64,000 bases of DNA from Tunturibacter psychrotolerans (GTDB lineage: Bacteria > Acidobacteriota > Terriglobia > Terriglobales > Acidobacteriaceae): NCBI RefSeq assembly GCF_040359615.1, contig NZ_CP132942.1, positions 4,216,001-4,280,000 of the forward strand. The letters are read 5' to 3'. The notes below the pieces were generated by a model. That model did no database searches and was not told the origin of the DNA. It was given only the letters and a program-made list of their open reading frames with translations. Both the position numbers and the translations under genes were made by a program. How positions within the stretch are numbered: the stretch's first letter is position 1; every line of letters starts with the position of its first letter. Of this stretch, positions 18,167 through 26,599 are shown piece by piece.

Positions 18167-18360
18167 ATGGATACGGTGACTTCCACTCTGCAGCTACGGC
18201 GCTCCACCCATCAAGGCACCCTGCCTCTGCATCGTCTTGCCTGCTGCATTCTATCGATTTCCGTTATTACCTCGCCCATGATCGCGAGTGGCCCACCGTA
18301 AACTTCAGACTCTTCTCTGAAATTCGAAGCCGCCACAGCGAAAGCTCTGGCGGCTTTTCT
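18167..18360 (+). promoter_or_regulatory. Candidate attenuator: short leader ORF with Ile/Val/Leu run and a terminator hairpin
   Basis: Between rimO and the ACT-domain gene lies a 44-codon ORF (ATG 18167, TAA 18299-18301) whose C-terminal half reads CCILSISVITSPMIA, with four Ile, one Val and one Leu in about a dozen codons. It is followed by a small hairpin (18304-18320) and then a 12-bp stem with a GAAA loop (18328-18339 with 18344-18355) ending in TTTCTCTTTT. This arrangement matches transcription attenuators of branched-chain amino acid operons. No clear ribosome site precedes the ATG, and an alternative antiterminator pairing was not found by eye, so the case is moderate. Confidence 0.4.
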
Positions 18361-18400
18361 CTTTTCCCGTAGACCCGTCCAGCAACCCAAAGGATCAACC

Positions 18401-18631
18401 ATGAAGTGGACATATCAAATCACCGCCGCCTCAAGACCACGGGTACTCATGAGACTGGTCCAGCTCTTCGACCAGCAATCGCTTGTCATACGTTCGCTCG
18501 AACTTGCTCTGCTCGACAACCGGGTCAGAATTAACCTGACGGTCGAGGTCGAACGGGAGCTGGCTCTTCGTCTTCAGGCCAAGCTCTATCACCAGATGGA
18601 TATTGAAAACGTGGACCTTCTGGCGAGATAG
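18401..18631 (+). CDS. ACT-domain small protein, IlvM/IlvN-like regulatory subunit
   Basis: This 76-residue protein is a single ACT domain: KWTYQITAASRPRVLMRLVQLFDQQSLVIRSLEL followed by the second strand-helix-strand unit. The first half resembles the small regulatory subunits of acetolactate synthase (IlvM type), where the domain binds valine or isoleucine. The ATG at 18401 is preceded by AAAGGATCAACC. The large subunit gene is not adjacent. The candidate attenuator in front, with an Ile-rich leader peptide, supports a link to branched-chain amino acid synthesis. A general amino-acid-binding role cannot be excluded. Confidence 0.75.
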   Translation: MKWTYQITAASRPRVLMRLVQLFDQQSLVIRSLELALLDNRVRINLTVEVERELALRLQAKLYHQMDIENVDLLAR

Positions 18632-18776
18632 AGTCTGTGATGAACCGCATCCAAACCGATCTCAAAACATCTAATTTGTCGAGTAGAGTCGGCGCGACCT
18701 GAAACTGGCGTCTTGAATATGTCGTTCACTTTGCGCCAAACTGAATCTGCACAGAATCCCGACCTAAGAAGCCTTC

Positions 18777-18998
18777 ATGACCAAGATCAAAACTCTCCGC
18801 TGTCCTACCTGCCGCAACATCGTCCTCGCCACTGGCGAAGACTTCCCTTTCTGCTCCGACCGCTGCCGCCGCATCGACCTCGGCAAGTGGGCCAGCGGTG
18901 ACTACAAGATCTCCTCGCCCATCCAGGATCCCGATCTCCTCGAAGAACTCGCGCGCTCGAACAAACACAATCGCCAGAACGACGACGACGTGAACTAG
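18777..18998 (+). CDS. yacG: DNA gyrase inhibitor YacG-like zinc protein
   Basis: A 73-residue protein with the YacG zinc motif: CPTC at residues 9-12 and CSDRC at 26-30, then the family stretch RRIDLGKWASGDYKI. YacG binds GyrB and inhibits DNA gyrase in E. coli. The C-terminus is short and polar. Its TAG stop overlaps the GTG start of the next gene, pgpA, by one base, which indicates cotranslation. Confidence 0.9.
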   Translation: MTKIKTLRCPTCRNIVLATGEDFPFCSDRCRRIDLGKWASGDYKISSPIQDPDLLEELARSNKHNRQNDDDVN

Positions 18999-19507
18999 TG
19001 GCGAACTCCAACGTCCAGATTCATCCCCCTGCAGAAAAAAAGACCCTCTGGGCGTGGCTCATCGGAACTTTCTTCGGAGCAGGCCTACTGAAGCCAGGCC
19101 CCGGCACCTACGGCAGCATCTCTGCAGTCCTCCTCTGGTACGCTGCCGCGCACATTCTGCACCCAGCGCCCGCAGCACTCGCCATCGGCACAGCTGTCGC
19201 CGCAATCTTCGCCACGCTCATCGGCATCCCTGCCGCCACAATCGTCGCAAACGAGTCCGGCCGTGAAGATCCCGGTCACGTCGTCATCGATGAAGTCGCG
19301 GGCCAGCTCATCGCGCTCATCGCCATCCCCGCCGACTGGCAGCACGCTGCGCTCTCACTCCTGCTCTTCCGTTTCTTCGATATCCTCAAGCCGCCTCCAG
19401 TCCGCCAACTCGAGCGCCTCCACGGCGGCACCGGCATCATGCTCGATGACGTAGGCGCTGGCATATACGCACTCGCCGTCGCACAACTGATCCATCTGCG
19501 CTTCTAA
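18998..19507 (+). CDS. pgpA: Phosphatidylglycerophosphatase A
   Basis: A 169-residue membrane enzyme that removes the phosphate from phosphatidylglycerophosphate to give phosphatidylglycerol. The PgpA motifs are present: GLLKPGPGTYGSI near residue 32, the metal-binding EDPGHVVIDEVAGQ near residue 90 and FRFFDILKPPPVRQLE. Three to four hydrophobic segments are visible. The start is GTG at 18998, overlapping the yacG stop (TAGTG). The pairing with yacG appears to be an operon in this genome. It joins plsY and gpsA, about 5-6 kb further on, in phospholipid synthesis. Confidence 0.93.
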   Translation: MANSNVQIHPPAEKKTLWAWLIGTFFGAGLLKPGPGTYGSISAVLLWYAAAHILHPAPAALAIGTAVAAIFATLIGIPAATIVANESGREDPGHVVIDEVAGQLIALIAIPADWQHAALSLLLFRFFDILKPPPVRQLERLHGGTGIMLDDVGAGIYALAVAQLIHLRF

Positions 19508-19570
19508 CGCCCTTCCCCGCAGACGACAGTTGCGCTCCCTACCGCAGCCGTCTACGCTAGCTTCAGGACC

Positions 19571-20644
19571 ATGACCACACTCCGCTCGTTTCTGACGCCC
19601 GACAAGCCCGACGCACCAGCGCCGCATCTCGACCGCGTCACTCCCCTTGCGGCCATGCCCGGCGGGGAGATCGACGTCCACGGCGCACATCTCGAACCTC
19701 GCGGCACCTTCGTCCCGCGAGCGACCATCGGCGACATCTCCGCTCCGCTGCTCCTCAGCCGCCCCACTCGCGCCACCGTCCGCGTCCCTGAAGGCACCAT
19801 CACCGGCGACCTGATCCTGCATCGCAGCGGACAGGCCAGCAATCCGCTCAACGTGAGGATCGCGGTGCCTATGGCGGAGAATCTTCATCCCGTCGCCAAC
19901 CCGGCGGTCGACACCGACGGCAACGTCTACGCTACCGTCTCCGGCGCCCGCGGCCAGGCCGTGCCGGTTTCCATCTTCCAAATCCAGCGCGACTTCCAGG
20001 TCCGTCCCTTCGTCCGCGATGTGATGAACGTCACCGGCATCGCCTTCGGCCCCGACGGCTACCTCTACGCCAGCTCCCGCGCCGAGGGCACCGTCTACCG
20101 CATCTCCCCCGACGGCGCCGTCTCCACCTACGCCGAGGGTATGGGTATCGCCACCGGCATCGCCTTCGACGGCGACGGCAACCTCTACGTCGGGGACCGC
20201 TCCGGCACCATTTTTAAGATCAGCCGCGGGAACACCGACGGCACCAGCGGCGAAATCTTCGTCTACGCCACGCTCGAACCCAGCATAGCCGCGTACCACC
20301 TCGCCTTCAACGACGCCGGAACACTCTTCGTCACCGGCCCCACCACCTCCTCCAATCAGGTCATTCACGCCATCGACCGCGACGGCAATGCGACCGTCTT
20401 CTATCAGGGGCTTGGCCGCGCCCAGGGCATCGCCTTCGACGTGGACGATAACCTCTACGTCGCCGCCAGCCTCCACGGCCAGCGCGGCATCATCCGCATC
20501 GACCGCCATCATCAGGCGACGCTCGTCGTCTCCGGCAGTAACGTCGTAGGCCTCGCCTTCCTTGAAGATGGTAACGCCGCACTCGCCACCCGAGACGCCC
20601 TCTACCACGTCGCCCTGGACATTGAAGGCCGACGCCTCATATAG
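19571..20644 (+). CDS. IPT/TIG-like domain plus NHL-type beta-propeller protein
   Basis: A 357-residue protein. Residues about 18-95 look like an IPT/TIG immunoglobulin-like domain (DRVTPLAAMPGGEIDVHGAH). The rest is a six-bladed NHL/SMP-30-type propeller in which each blade repeats a pattern like GIAFDGDGNLYVGD, GIAFGPDGYLYASS and GIAFDVDDNLYVAA. There is no signal peptide, so it is probably cytoplasmic. Propellers of this kind bind proteins or act as gluconolactonase-like hydrolases. No catalytic set can be picked with certainty. Function unknown. Confidence 0.75.
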   Translation: MTTLRSFLTPDKPDAPAPHLDRVTPLAAMPGGEIDVHGAHLEPRGTFVPRATIGDISAPLLLSRPTRATVRVPEGTITGDLILHRSGQASNPLNVRIAVPMAENLHPVANPAVDTDGNVYATVSGARGQAVPVSIFQIQRDFQVRPFVRDVMNVTGIAFGPDGYLYASSRAEGTVYRISPDGAVSTYAEGMGIATGIAFDGDGNLYVGDRSGTIFKISRGNTDGTSGEIFVYATLEPSIAAYHLAFNDAGTLFVTGPTTSSNQVIHAIDRDGNATVFYQGLGRAQGIAFDVDDNLYVAASLHGQRGIIRIDRHHQATLVVSGSNVVGLAFLEDGNAALATRDALYHVALDIEGRRLI

Positions 20645-20700
20645 ATATGTCATGCAACCGACCGAAGCTGAAAATTTTGTTTCGACCGTTGAGTCCCATG

Positions 20701-20732
20701 CAATCTGGCGACCGATCTCCGTCGCCAGATTG
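20701..20732. repeat. Perfect 12-bp inverted repeat
   Basis: CAATCTGGCGAC at 20701-20712 and GTCGCCAGATTG at 20721-20732 form a perfect hairpin with an eight-base loop in the spacer between the propeller gene and the CHASE3 kinase. There is no T-run, so it could be a factor-dependent terminator or a protein site. Confidence 0.6.
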
Positions 20733-20821
20733 CCCGTGCATTACGTAAGATCTAAAGTAGGCAGAACGCATTGCTCTTAAACTGATCTGGATGTACAGCC
20801 TCACGTGTGAGGAAAAATACT

Positions 20822-22633
20822 TTGGAATCGCGGCTTTACAACAGGCTCTTATTTAGACTCTTCGCTCTACCCGTTGCAGCACTTGCCTTCCTCGCTCTGA
20901 TCCTTGGATACGGTCTGCAACGTGTCGAAGAAAGTGCAAGCGCGGTCGACCGGGCGGACGTTGTCCTTCTTCATGTAAACCGGCTCACCAAACTGATCCT
21001 CGATGAAGAGACCGGCCTGCGCGGATTTCTCCTCACCCGCAACCCCGTCTTTCTGGAGCCTCTCCACTCCGCAGATCTACAAATCGAACCCGAGTTCGAT
21101 ACCCTCTTCAATCTGGTTCACCGTCCTGAGCTGGTCGAACGATTGCGTCACCTTCAGCAAAGTCATAAGCAATGGGAGCTGGAGGCTTACCACGAGATCG
21201 ATGCCTTTCCTCAGGACACTGCGACGCTCGAGCAGCATCTTCTCCAGCGCAAGCAGGATATGGACATTCTCCGCGCCCAGATGGATGACTTTCAGAACAT
21301 CGTGACGGGGCGGCGCGCCGTACGATCTGCCGAAAATATTCTCGTCAACCGAAACGCGCGAATTATTCTCGTCCTCGCCGTCGCACTCATCGCAGGTCTA
21401 CTCGCATGGGAGATACGGAGAATCTTCCGCATCCTCACCTCTGCGTTCAACCAACAGATCAGAGAGATAAGACAACGCGTCGACGAATCCTACGCGAGAG
21501 AGCAGTGGTTGAACACCACGATTCGAAGTATAGGAGACGCCGTCATCGCCTGCGACACTGACGGCAACATCGTCTTCATGAATTTCATCGCCGAGAAGCT
21601 CACCGGCTGGAAGGAAAGCGAGGCCCACGCGCGTTCCCTGCACGAGGTCTTCCCTATCTTCAACGAAGACACGCGTGCAGCCGTTGAAAATCCCGTCGAC
21701 AAGGTGCGACGCCTCGGCACCGTCGTCGGCCTGGCCAACCACACTTTCCTCGTCTCCAAGAACGGCACTGAAATCTGCATCGATGACAGTGGCGCGCCCA
21801 TCCGCGACAGCTCCGGCAAGATGATCGGCGTCGTCCTCGTCTTCCGTGACATCACCGAGCGCCGCATGTCTGAGGGTGCGCTCATGCGTGCCGAAAAGCT
21901 TGCCGCAGCCGGTCGTCTCGCCGCCTCAGTCGCACACGAGGTCAACAATCCTCTCGAAGGACTCACGAACCTCGTCTACATCGCCCGCCGATCCGACGAG
22001 CTCAACGAGATTCGGCATCTTCTGTTCCAGGCTGAAAATGAGCTTAACCGCATCGCTCACATCACCCGACAGTCACTTGGCTTCTATCGCGAGACTTCGA
22101 TCGCCACCCACTTCAGTCCTGCAGCCGTCGTCCATGAAGTCAGCGACTTCTACGCCGGCCGCGCCGCGGTGCTTGGTGTAACCCTCCTCGTCAACACCAC
22201 CACCGAGCGCGAGGTCCTTGGCGCCGCAGGCGAGCTTCGTCAGGTCCTCTCCAATCTCCTCGCCAACGGTCTCGACGCCTGCTCAAAGGGAGACACCATC
22301 CGCCTCGAGGCAAACTCCGCCACCGATCCACGCGATCCCACGCGACTGGGCGTGCGCATCACCGTTGCCGACACTGGTCTTGGTATCGCTCCCGAGCACA
22401 TCGACAGCATCTTCGAACCCTTCTTCACGACAAAAAAAGATACCGGCACCGGCCTGGGTCTCTGGGTCTCCCGCGAACTCGTCGAAAAGCACGGCGGCAG
22501 GCTCCGCGTCCGCTCCCGCAATTTGCCAAAGTGCGGCACCGTCTTCTCGATCTTCCTGCCCATCCAGGGAGGCCCGGGCGCGCTGGCAAAACTCAACGGA
22601 CACCAGCCGCAGAACAACCTCACCGCAAGTTAA
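20822..22633 (+). CDS. Membrane sensor histidine kinase with CHASE3 and PAS domains
   Basis: A 603-residue orphan kinase. Order: transmembrane helix (about 12-33), extracytoplasmic CHASE3 domain (about 34-175, with the signature LILDEETGLRGFLLTRNP), second transmembrane helix (about 181-198), a PAS domain (about 228-345, IVFMNFIAEKLTGW), then the kinase core with H-box LAASVAHEVNNPLEG (His near 372), N-box NLLANGLDACSKG, G1 ADTGLGIAPEH and EPFFTTKKDTGTGLGLWV. I chose TTG at 20822 behind GAGGA; GTG at 20807 would add five residues. The signal sensed is unknown and no response regulator gene is adjacent. Confidence 0.9.
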   Translation: MESRLYNRLLFRLFALPVAALAFLALILGYGLQRVEESASAVDRADVVLLHVNRLTKLILDEETGLRGFLLTRNPVFLEPLHSADLQIEPEFDTLFNLVHRPELVERLRHLQQSHKQWELEAYHEIDAFPQDTATLEQHLLQRKQDMDILRAQMDDFQNIVTGRRAVRSAENILVNRNARIILVLAVALIAGLLAWEIRRIFRILTSAFNQQIREIRQRVDESYAREQWLNTTIRSIGDAVIACDTDGNIVFMNFIAEKLTGWKESEAHARSLHEVFPIFNEDTRAAVENPVDKVRRLGTVVGLANHTFLVSKNGTEICIDDSGAPIRDSSGKMIGVVLVFRDITERRMSEGALMRAEKLAAAGRLAASVAHEVNNPLEGLTNLVYIARRSDELNEIRHLLFQAENELNRIAHITRQSLGFYRETSIATHFSPAAVVHEVSDFYAGRAAVLGVTLLVNTTTEREVLGAAGELRQVLSNLLANGLDACSKGDTIRLEANSATDPRDPTRLGVRITVADTGLGIAPEHIDSIFEPFFTTKKDTGTGLGLWVSRELVEKHGGRLRVRSRNLPKCGTVFSIFLPIQGGPGALAKLNGHQPQNNLTAS

Positions 22634-22682
22634 ATCCTTGCTGCTTCAGGCCGTCTGCGTCATCTAATTCGCAGAGGTACTT

Positions 22683-23114
22683 ATGCCGAAGCACGATGCT
22701 TCCTCCGCTAACACTGGCGTCTTCAATCTTCAGAAGATCGCCGAAGGTTTTCCAGACAGCGCCAGCACCATGCTGATCGACACTCGCCTGACCGACGAGC
22801 TTCACGCCAGCTCCCGCGTCTTTCGCGTCTACCATCCAGTTGGGGCGCACTATCACGCCACCTGCGACGAATATCTCGTCGTACTCTCTGGCCGCGCAAC
22901 GTTTTTCCTCGGCGAAGCTCCGCCTTTCGAGGCCGGCCCCGGACAACTGATCTTCTTCAAGCAGGGCACCATTCACGGCACTCCCCAGATTCTCGAAGAA
23001 CCCTTCGTCGTCCTCGCCGTTGACACTCCACGCCGCGATCCCAGCGACGTTCACTTCGTAAACCCCGCCGACGGAACGCCCGACACCTTCATCCAAAGCA
23101 AACGCCTTTCTTGA
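22683..23114 (+). CDS. Cupin-domain protein
   Basis: A 143-residue single-domain cupin. The first cupin motif reads VYHPVGAHYHATCDEYLVVLSG, with two His and a Glu for metal binding, and the second reads GPGQLIFFKQGTIHGTPQIL, giving the third His. Small cupins of this type include sugar isomerases, dioxygenases and storage-like proteins; the substrate is not predictable. The ATG at 22683 has GAGGT upstream. It follows the CHASE3 kinase by about 50 bases and may be cotranscribed with it. Confidence 0.85.
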   Translation: MPKHDASSANTGVFNLQKIAEGFPDSASTMLIDTRLTDELHASSRVFRVYHPVGAHYHATCDEYLVVLSGRATFFLGEAPPFEAGPGQLIFFKQGTIHGTPQILEEPFVVLAVDTPRRDPSDVHFVNPADGTPDTFIQSKRLS

Positions 23115-23216
23115 CCATTAGTCAGGTGCTAAGCGACCGAGCTTCTACGAAACCGTCCCGCAACGGATATCATCATCACAAAAGCCATTCACGGCGTAGA
23201 AAGCTCACCATCCCAC

Positions 23217-24488
23217 ATGATCGCTGAAATCATCGCTGTCGGTTCCGAGATGCTCACGCCCTTCCGTCAGGACACCAACTCCCTCTACCTCACTGACGGC
23301 CTCAACGACCTCGGCGTACAGGTCGCCTTCAAATCCATCGTTGGCGACAACTTCGCGCACCTCACCAGCGCCGCCTCCATCGCTATCGCCCGCGCCGACA
23401 TCGTCATCTTCTCCGGCGGCCTGGGCCCCACCGAAGACGATCTCACCCGCGAAGCCGCCGCCGCCGCGCTTAACCTCGAGCTGCATTCCAACCCTGCCAT
23501 TCTCACCGACCTCTACAAGCGCTTCGCCGCGCGTCAGATGGTGATGCCCCCCAACAACGCCAAGCAAGCCGACGTGCTCGACGGCGCCACCATCCTCAAC
23601 AACCCCAACGGCAGCGCCCCTGGCCAGCTTCTCGACACCACCATCCTCGACGCAGCCGGCAACCACATTCGCAAGATCGTCATCCTCCTTCCCGGCCCGC
23701 CAAGGGAGCTGAAACCCCTCTTCGACGCCGAGGTCAAGCCACGCCTCGCCGCTGCTCTCCCCCCGCGCCACCTCGCCAAACGTCTCCTTCGCATGGCCCT
23801 GATCCCCGAGTCGCACGTAGACTCCCGCACCGCCCCCATCTACACCCAATACCCCGACGTCGAGACCACCATCCTCGCCGGCGGAGGCGAGATCCAACTC
23901 CACTTCCTGTGTGCAAAGCCCACCCTCGCCGAAGCTCAGCAACGCGTCGACGAGCTCACCGAAAAGATCGAAGCAGAGATGGAAGACTCCATCTTCTCCT
24001 CCCACGGCGAATCCCTCGAAGAGGTAGTCCTGCTCAATCTCGGCCTCCGCGACCTCACTCTCGCCACAGCCGAAAGTTGCACCGGCGGTCTCCTCGCCCA
24101 GCGCCTCACCGCCATCCCCGGTAGCTCGCGTTATTTTCTCGGCGGCGCAGTCGTCTACAGCGACGCGCTCAAGACCATCTTCGCCGACGTCCCCCCAGAA
24201 CTCGTCGCAACCAAGGGCCCTGTCTCACACGAAGTAGCACGCGCCCTCGCCGAAGGCATCCGCACACGCACCGGAGCCTCGCTCGGGATCTCGATCACCT
24301 GCATCGCCGGCCCCGGCCCCGGCGCTCCCGGCCCCGATGCTGAAAAGCCCATCGGCCTGGTCTACGTCGCGCTCGCCAACGCCCAAACCACCCAGGTCAA
24401 AGAACTCCACCTCCGCGGCGACCGCGAGATGATCCGCCTGTGGGCAAGCCAGCACGCCCTCGAACTAATACGCCACCACATCCTCTAG
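23217..24488 (+). CDS. cinA: CinA family protein (competence/damage-inducible; NMN deamidase domain)
   Basis: A 423-residue two-domain protein. The N-terminal MoCF_biosynth (MogA-like) domain, residues about 1-170, shows EIIAVGSEMLTPFRQDTNSLYL and FSGGLGPTEDDLTREA. The C-terminal domain, about 260-420, is the CinA/PncC amidohydrolase type with TAESCTGGLLAQRLTAIPGS and CIAGPGPGAPGPDAEKP. In other bacteria the C-domain deamidates NMN and the N-domain has ADP-ribose pyrophosphatase activity, so the protein recycles pyridine nucleotides; the competence link is historical. It begins a run of same-strand genes (cinA, plsY, gpsA). Confidence 0.93.
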   Translation: MIAEIIAVGSEMLTPFRQDTNSLYLTDGLNDLGVQVAFKSIVGDNFAHLTSAASIAIARADIVIFSGGLGPTEDDLTREAAAAALNLELHSNPAILTDLYKRFAARQMVMPPNNAKQADVLDGATILNNPNGSAPGQLLDTTILDAAGNHIRKIVILLPGPPRELKPLFDAEVKPRLAAALPPRHLAKRLLRMALIPESHVDSRTAPIYTQYPDVETTILAGGGEIQLHFLCAKPTLAEAQQRVDELTEKIEAEMEDSIFSSHGESLEEVVLLNLGLRDLTLATAESCTGGLLAQRLTAIPGSSRYFLGGAVVYSDALKTIFADVPPELVATKGPVSHEVARALAEGIRTRTGASLGISITCIAGPGPGAPGPDAEKPIGLVYVALANAQTTQVKELHLRGDREMIRLWASQHALELIRHHIL

Positions 24489-24544
24489 CAGAAACCACCC
24501 GAAGCCACCGCCCCTCCGCACTTGGTAGACTCATTCGGACGACA

Positions 24545-25156
24545 ATGAACCCTTGGCTCCTCTCCATTCCGCTTGCCTATCTTCTCGGCTCCATCCCCTT
24601 CGGCTATCTCCTGGTAAAGATCTTCCGCAACGAAGACATACGCGCCACCGGCAGCGGCAACATCGGCGCCACCAACGTAGCGCGTAGCGGAGCCAAAGGC
24701 CTCGGCATCGCCACTCTTCTTCTCGACGCCGGCAAGTCTTTCCTCGCCGTCAAGATCGCCCAGCATCTTGCACCCGGCGACTGGGACCTAGCCGTCGTCG
24801 TCGCAGTCGCAGCGATTCTCGGGCACGTCTTCCCCATCTGGCTCGGCTTCCGTGGCGGCAAGGGGGTCGCCAGCGCTCTCGGCGTCATGCTGGCTCTCAG
24901 TCCCGCGGCAGCAGCCTGCACCTTTGGCGTCTTCCTGGTCGTTGTCCTTCTTACCCGCTACGTCTCCCTCGCGTCGATCATCGGCTCAGCAACCTTCCCC
25001 CTCTTCGGCCTCTACTTCATCCCCCACCGATCCCCGATCGTCATCGACGGCCTGCTCTTCATTCCGCTTCTCGTCATCATCAAGCACCGCGAAAACATTC
25101 GCCGCCTCATCGCCGGCACAGAGAGCCGCTTCGGCAAGAAAAAGGCGGAAGCATGA
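24545..25156 (+). CDS. plsY: Glycerol-3-phosphate acyltransferase PlsY
   Basis: A 203-residue inner-membrane enzyme that transfers the acyl group from acyl-phosphate to glycerol-3-phosphate, the first step of phospholipid synthesis. All three PlsY motifs are present: LLGSIPFGYLLVKIF, TGSGNIGATNVARSGAKG and HVFPIWLGFRGGKGVASALG, with about five membrane helices. The ATG at 24545 fits the family N-terminus. The end overlaps gpsA by four bases (ATGA), a classic lipid-synthesis pair because GpsA supplies the glycerol-3-phosphate. Confidence 0.95.
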   Translation: MNPWLLSIPLAYLLGSIPFGYLLVKIFRNEDIRATGSGNIGATNVARSGAKGLGIATLLLDAGKSFLAVKIAQHLAPGDWDLAVVVAVAAILGHVFPIWLGFRGGKGVASALGVMLALSPAAAACTFGVFLVVVLLTRYVSLASIIGSATFPLFGLYFIPHRSPIVIDGLLFIPLLVIIKHRENIRRLIAGTESRFGKKKAEA

Positions 25157-26145
25157 GCCGCATCGCCGTCCTGGGCGCAGGCGCGTGGGGAACAGCCCTT
25201 GCTCTGTCTCTCGCCCGTCGCGGCGGACACGAGCTCTTGCTCTGGTCGCACTCTGCCGCTCTCGCCGAGCAGCTCAGTGAAGCGGGCGAAAACCTTCGCT
25301 ACCTACCCGGCTTCACCCTGCCTGTAGATATCCACGTCACCTCAGACCTCCCGCGCGCAATCTTCGAAGCCGACATCCTCCTCTGCGTCACCCCATCACA
25401 GCATCTGCGCGGCGTCCTCACACACATCGCCCCGCTGCTCACGCGGAACCAAATCATTCTCAGTGCCAGCAAAGGCATCGAAGAGACAAGCTTCCTCCGC
25501 ATGTCGCAGGTCGTCGCCTCTATCGCCAGCAACCCCTTCGCCGTCCTCAGCGGCCCCTCCTTCGCTCAGGAGGTAGCAGCCGGCATGCCGACCGCCGTCG
25601 TCGTCGCCTCCACCTTCCCGCAGGTCGCCCAGACCATCCAGCGCGACTTCACCTCGCCCAGCCTGCGCGTCTACACCAACGAGGACGTCCCCGGCGTCGA
25701 ACTCGGCGGCTCGCTCAAAAACGTCATCGCTCTCGCCGCAGGCGTCGCCAACGGCCTCAACCTCGGCCACAACTCCTCCGCTGCTCTCATCACGCGCGGC
25801 ATCGCCGAGATGACACGCCTCGCCGTAGCCTGCGGTGGACGCCGACAAACCCTCGCCGGCCTCTCCGGCGCCGGCGACCTCATTCTCACCTGCACCGGCT
25901 CGCTTTCTCGCAACCGCACCGTCGGCATCGAACTGGGCCTCGGCCGTCAGCTCCCCGAAATCATTGCCAGCCTGAATGGCAAGGTTGCAGAAGGTGTCGG
26001 CAGCACCGCCGCTGCGCTCGGTCTCGCCGCTCGCTACGCCGTCGAGATGCCGATCACCGAGCAGATGGACGCCATCCTCCATCACAACAAAAATCCCAAA
26101 GAGGCCATCCGCGAGCTCATGGCCCGCCCCGGCCGCGACGAATAA
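25153..26145 (+). CDS. gpsA: NAD(P)-dependent glycerol-3-phosphate dehydrogenase
   Basis: A 330-residue cytosolic enzyme that reduces dihydroxyacetone phosphate to glycerol-3-phosphate. The N-terminal Rossmann motif is VLGAGAWGTALALSLARRG; other marks are LSASKGIEETSFLRMS, AVLSGPSFAQEVAAGMPT, the catalytic-region VELGGSLKNVIALAAGVANGL and LAGLSGAGDLILTCTG SLSRNR (the last split across two segments). The length matches the family. The ATG overlaps the plsY stop, so the two are translationally coupled. Confidence 0.96.
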   Translation: MSRIAVLGAGAWGTALALSLARRGGHELLLWSHSAALAEQLSEAGENLRYLPGFTLPVDIHVTSDLPRAIFEADILLCVTPSQHLRGVLTHIAPLLTRNQIILSASKGIEETSFLRMSQVVASIASNPFAVLSGPSFAQEVAAGMPTAVVVASTFPQVAQTIQRDFTSPSLRVYTNEDVPGVELGGSLKNVIALAAGVANGLNLGHNSSAALITRGIAEMTRLAVACGGRRQTLAGLSGAGDLILTCTGSLSRNRTVGIELGLGRQLPEIIASLNGKVAEGVGSTAAALGLAARYAVEMPITEQMDAILHHNKNPKEAIRELMARPGRDE

Positions 26146-26205
26146 TCCGCAGTTTTTTTTCAAGAGCGCAGCCAATCACGCCGTTTTACGCCTAAGCTGA
26201 TACGC

Positions 26206-26424
26206 ATGCATAATCACGAGCACGAACACGGACACATTCCTCCGCCGGACCTCCCGCAACACAAAACGTATATAGGATTTCGCCCTCATATCTTCATCGG
26301 AGGCCTCGTCCTTATCGCGATCCTCTTCCTGTATCTCCTCCTCCTCGTGCGCCCTTCTCTCTGGCCATCATCCGCCCAGCCCACGCCCTCATCTACCCCC
26401 GCCGCCCCTGCACCGGCAAACTGA
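26206..26424 (+). CDS. Small His-rich single-pass membrane protein
   Basis: A 72-residue hypothetical protein. The N-terminus is a His/Glu-rich cluster (HNHEHEHGHIPPPDLPQH), followed by one membrane helix (IFIGGLVLIAILFLYLLLLV) and a Pro/Ala/Ser-rich tail. The His cluster could bind a metal ion. The ORF is short but has a plausible composition and a membrane segment, so it is probably real. It lies between gpsA and panE with no strong ribosome site. I know no family for it. Confidence 0.5.
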   Translation: MHNHEHEHGHIPPPDLPQHKTYIGFRPHIFIGGLVLIAILFLYLLLLVRPSLWPSSAQPTPSSTPAAPAPAN

Positions 26425-26599
26425 CCCGCACGACAGCAGGATTTGGAATCGGCGCGCAATCCAATCGTCCTGCTATGCATCCAAACAAACATGACCGGTC
26501 CGCCTTGTTCCAACAGCGATCCACGCCTGACGAACGAACCCGATAACTCTCTTTTTCTCCGATCCCAATTTCCCAAATGAAACAGCACGAAGGAGCAAG

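Noticed and set aside
19355..20653. Long minus-strand ORF of 432 codons across the propeller gene
   Set aside because: Its composition (very Gly, Asp, Val and Ala rich) mirrors codon bias of the GC-rich plus-strand gene, which has clear propeller repeats; it is an antisense shadow.
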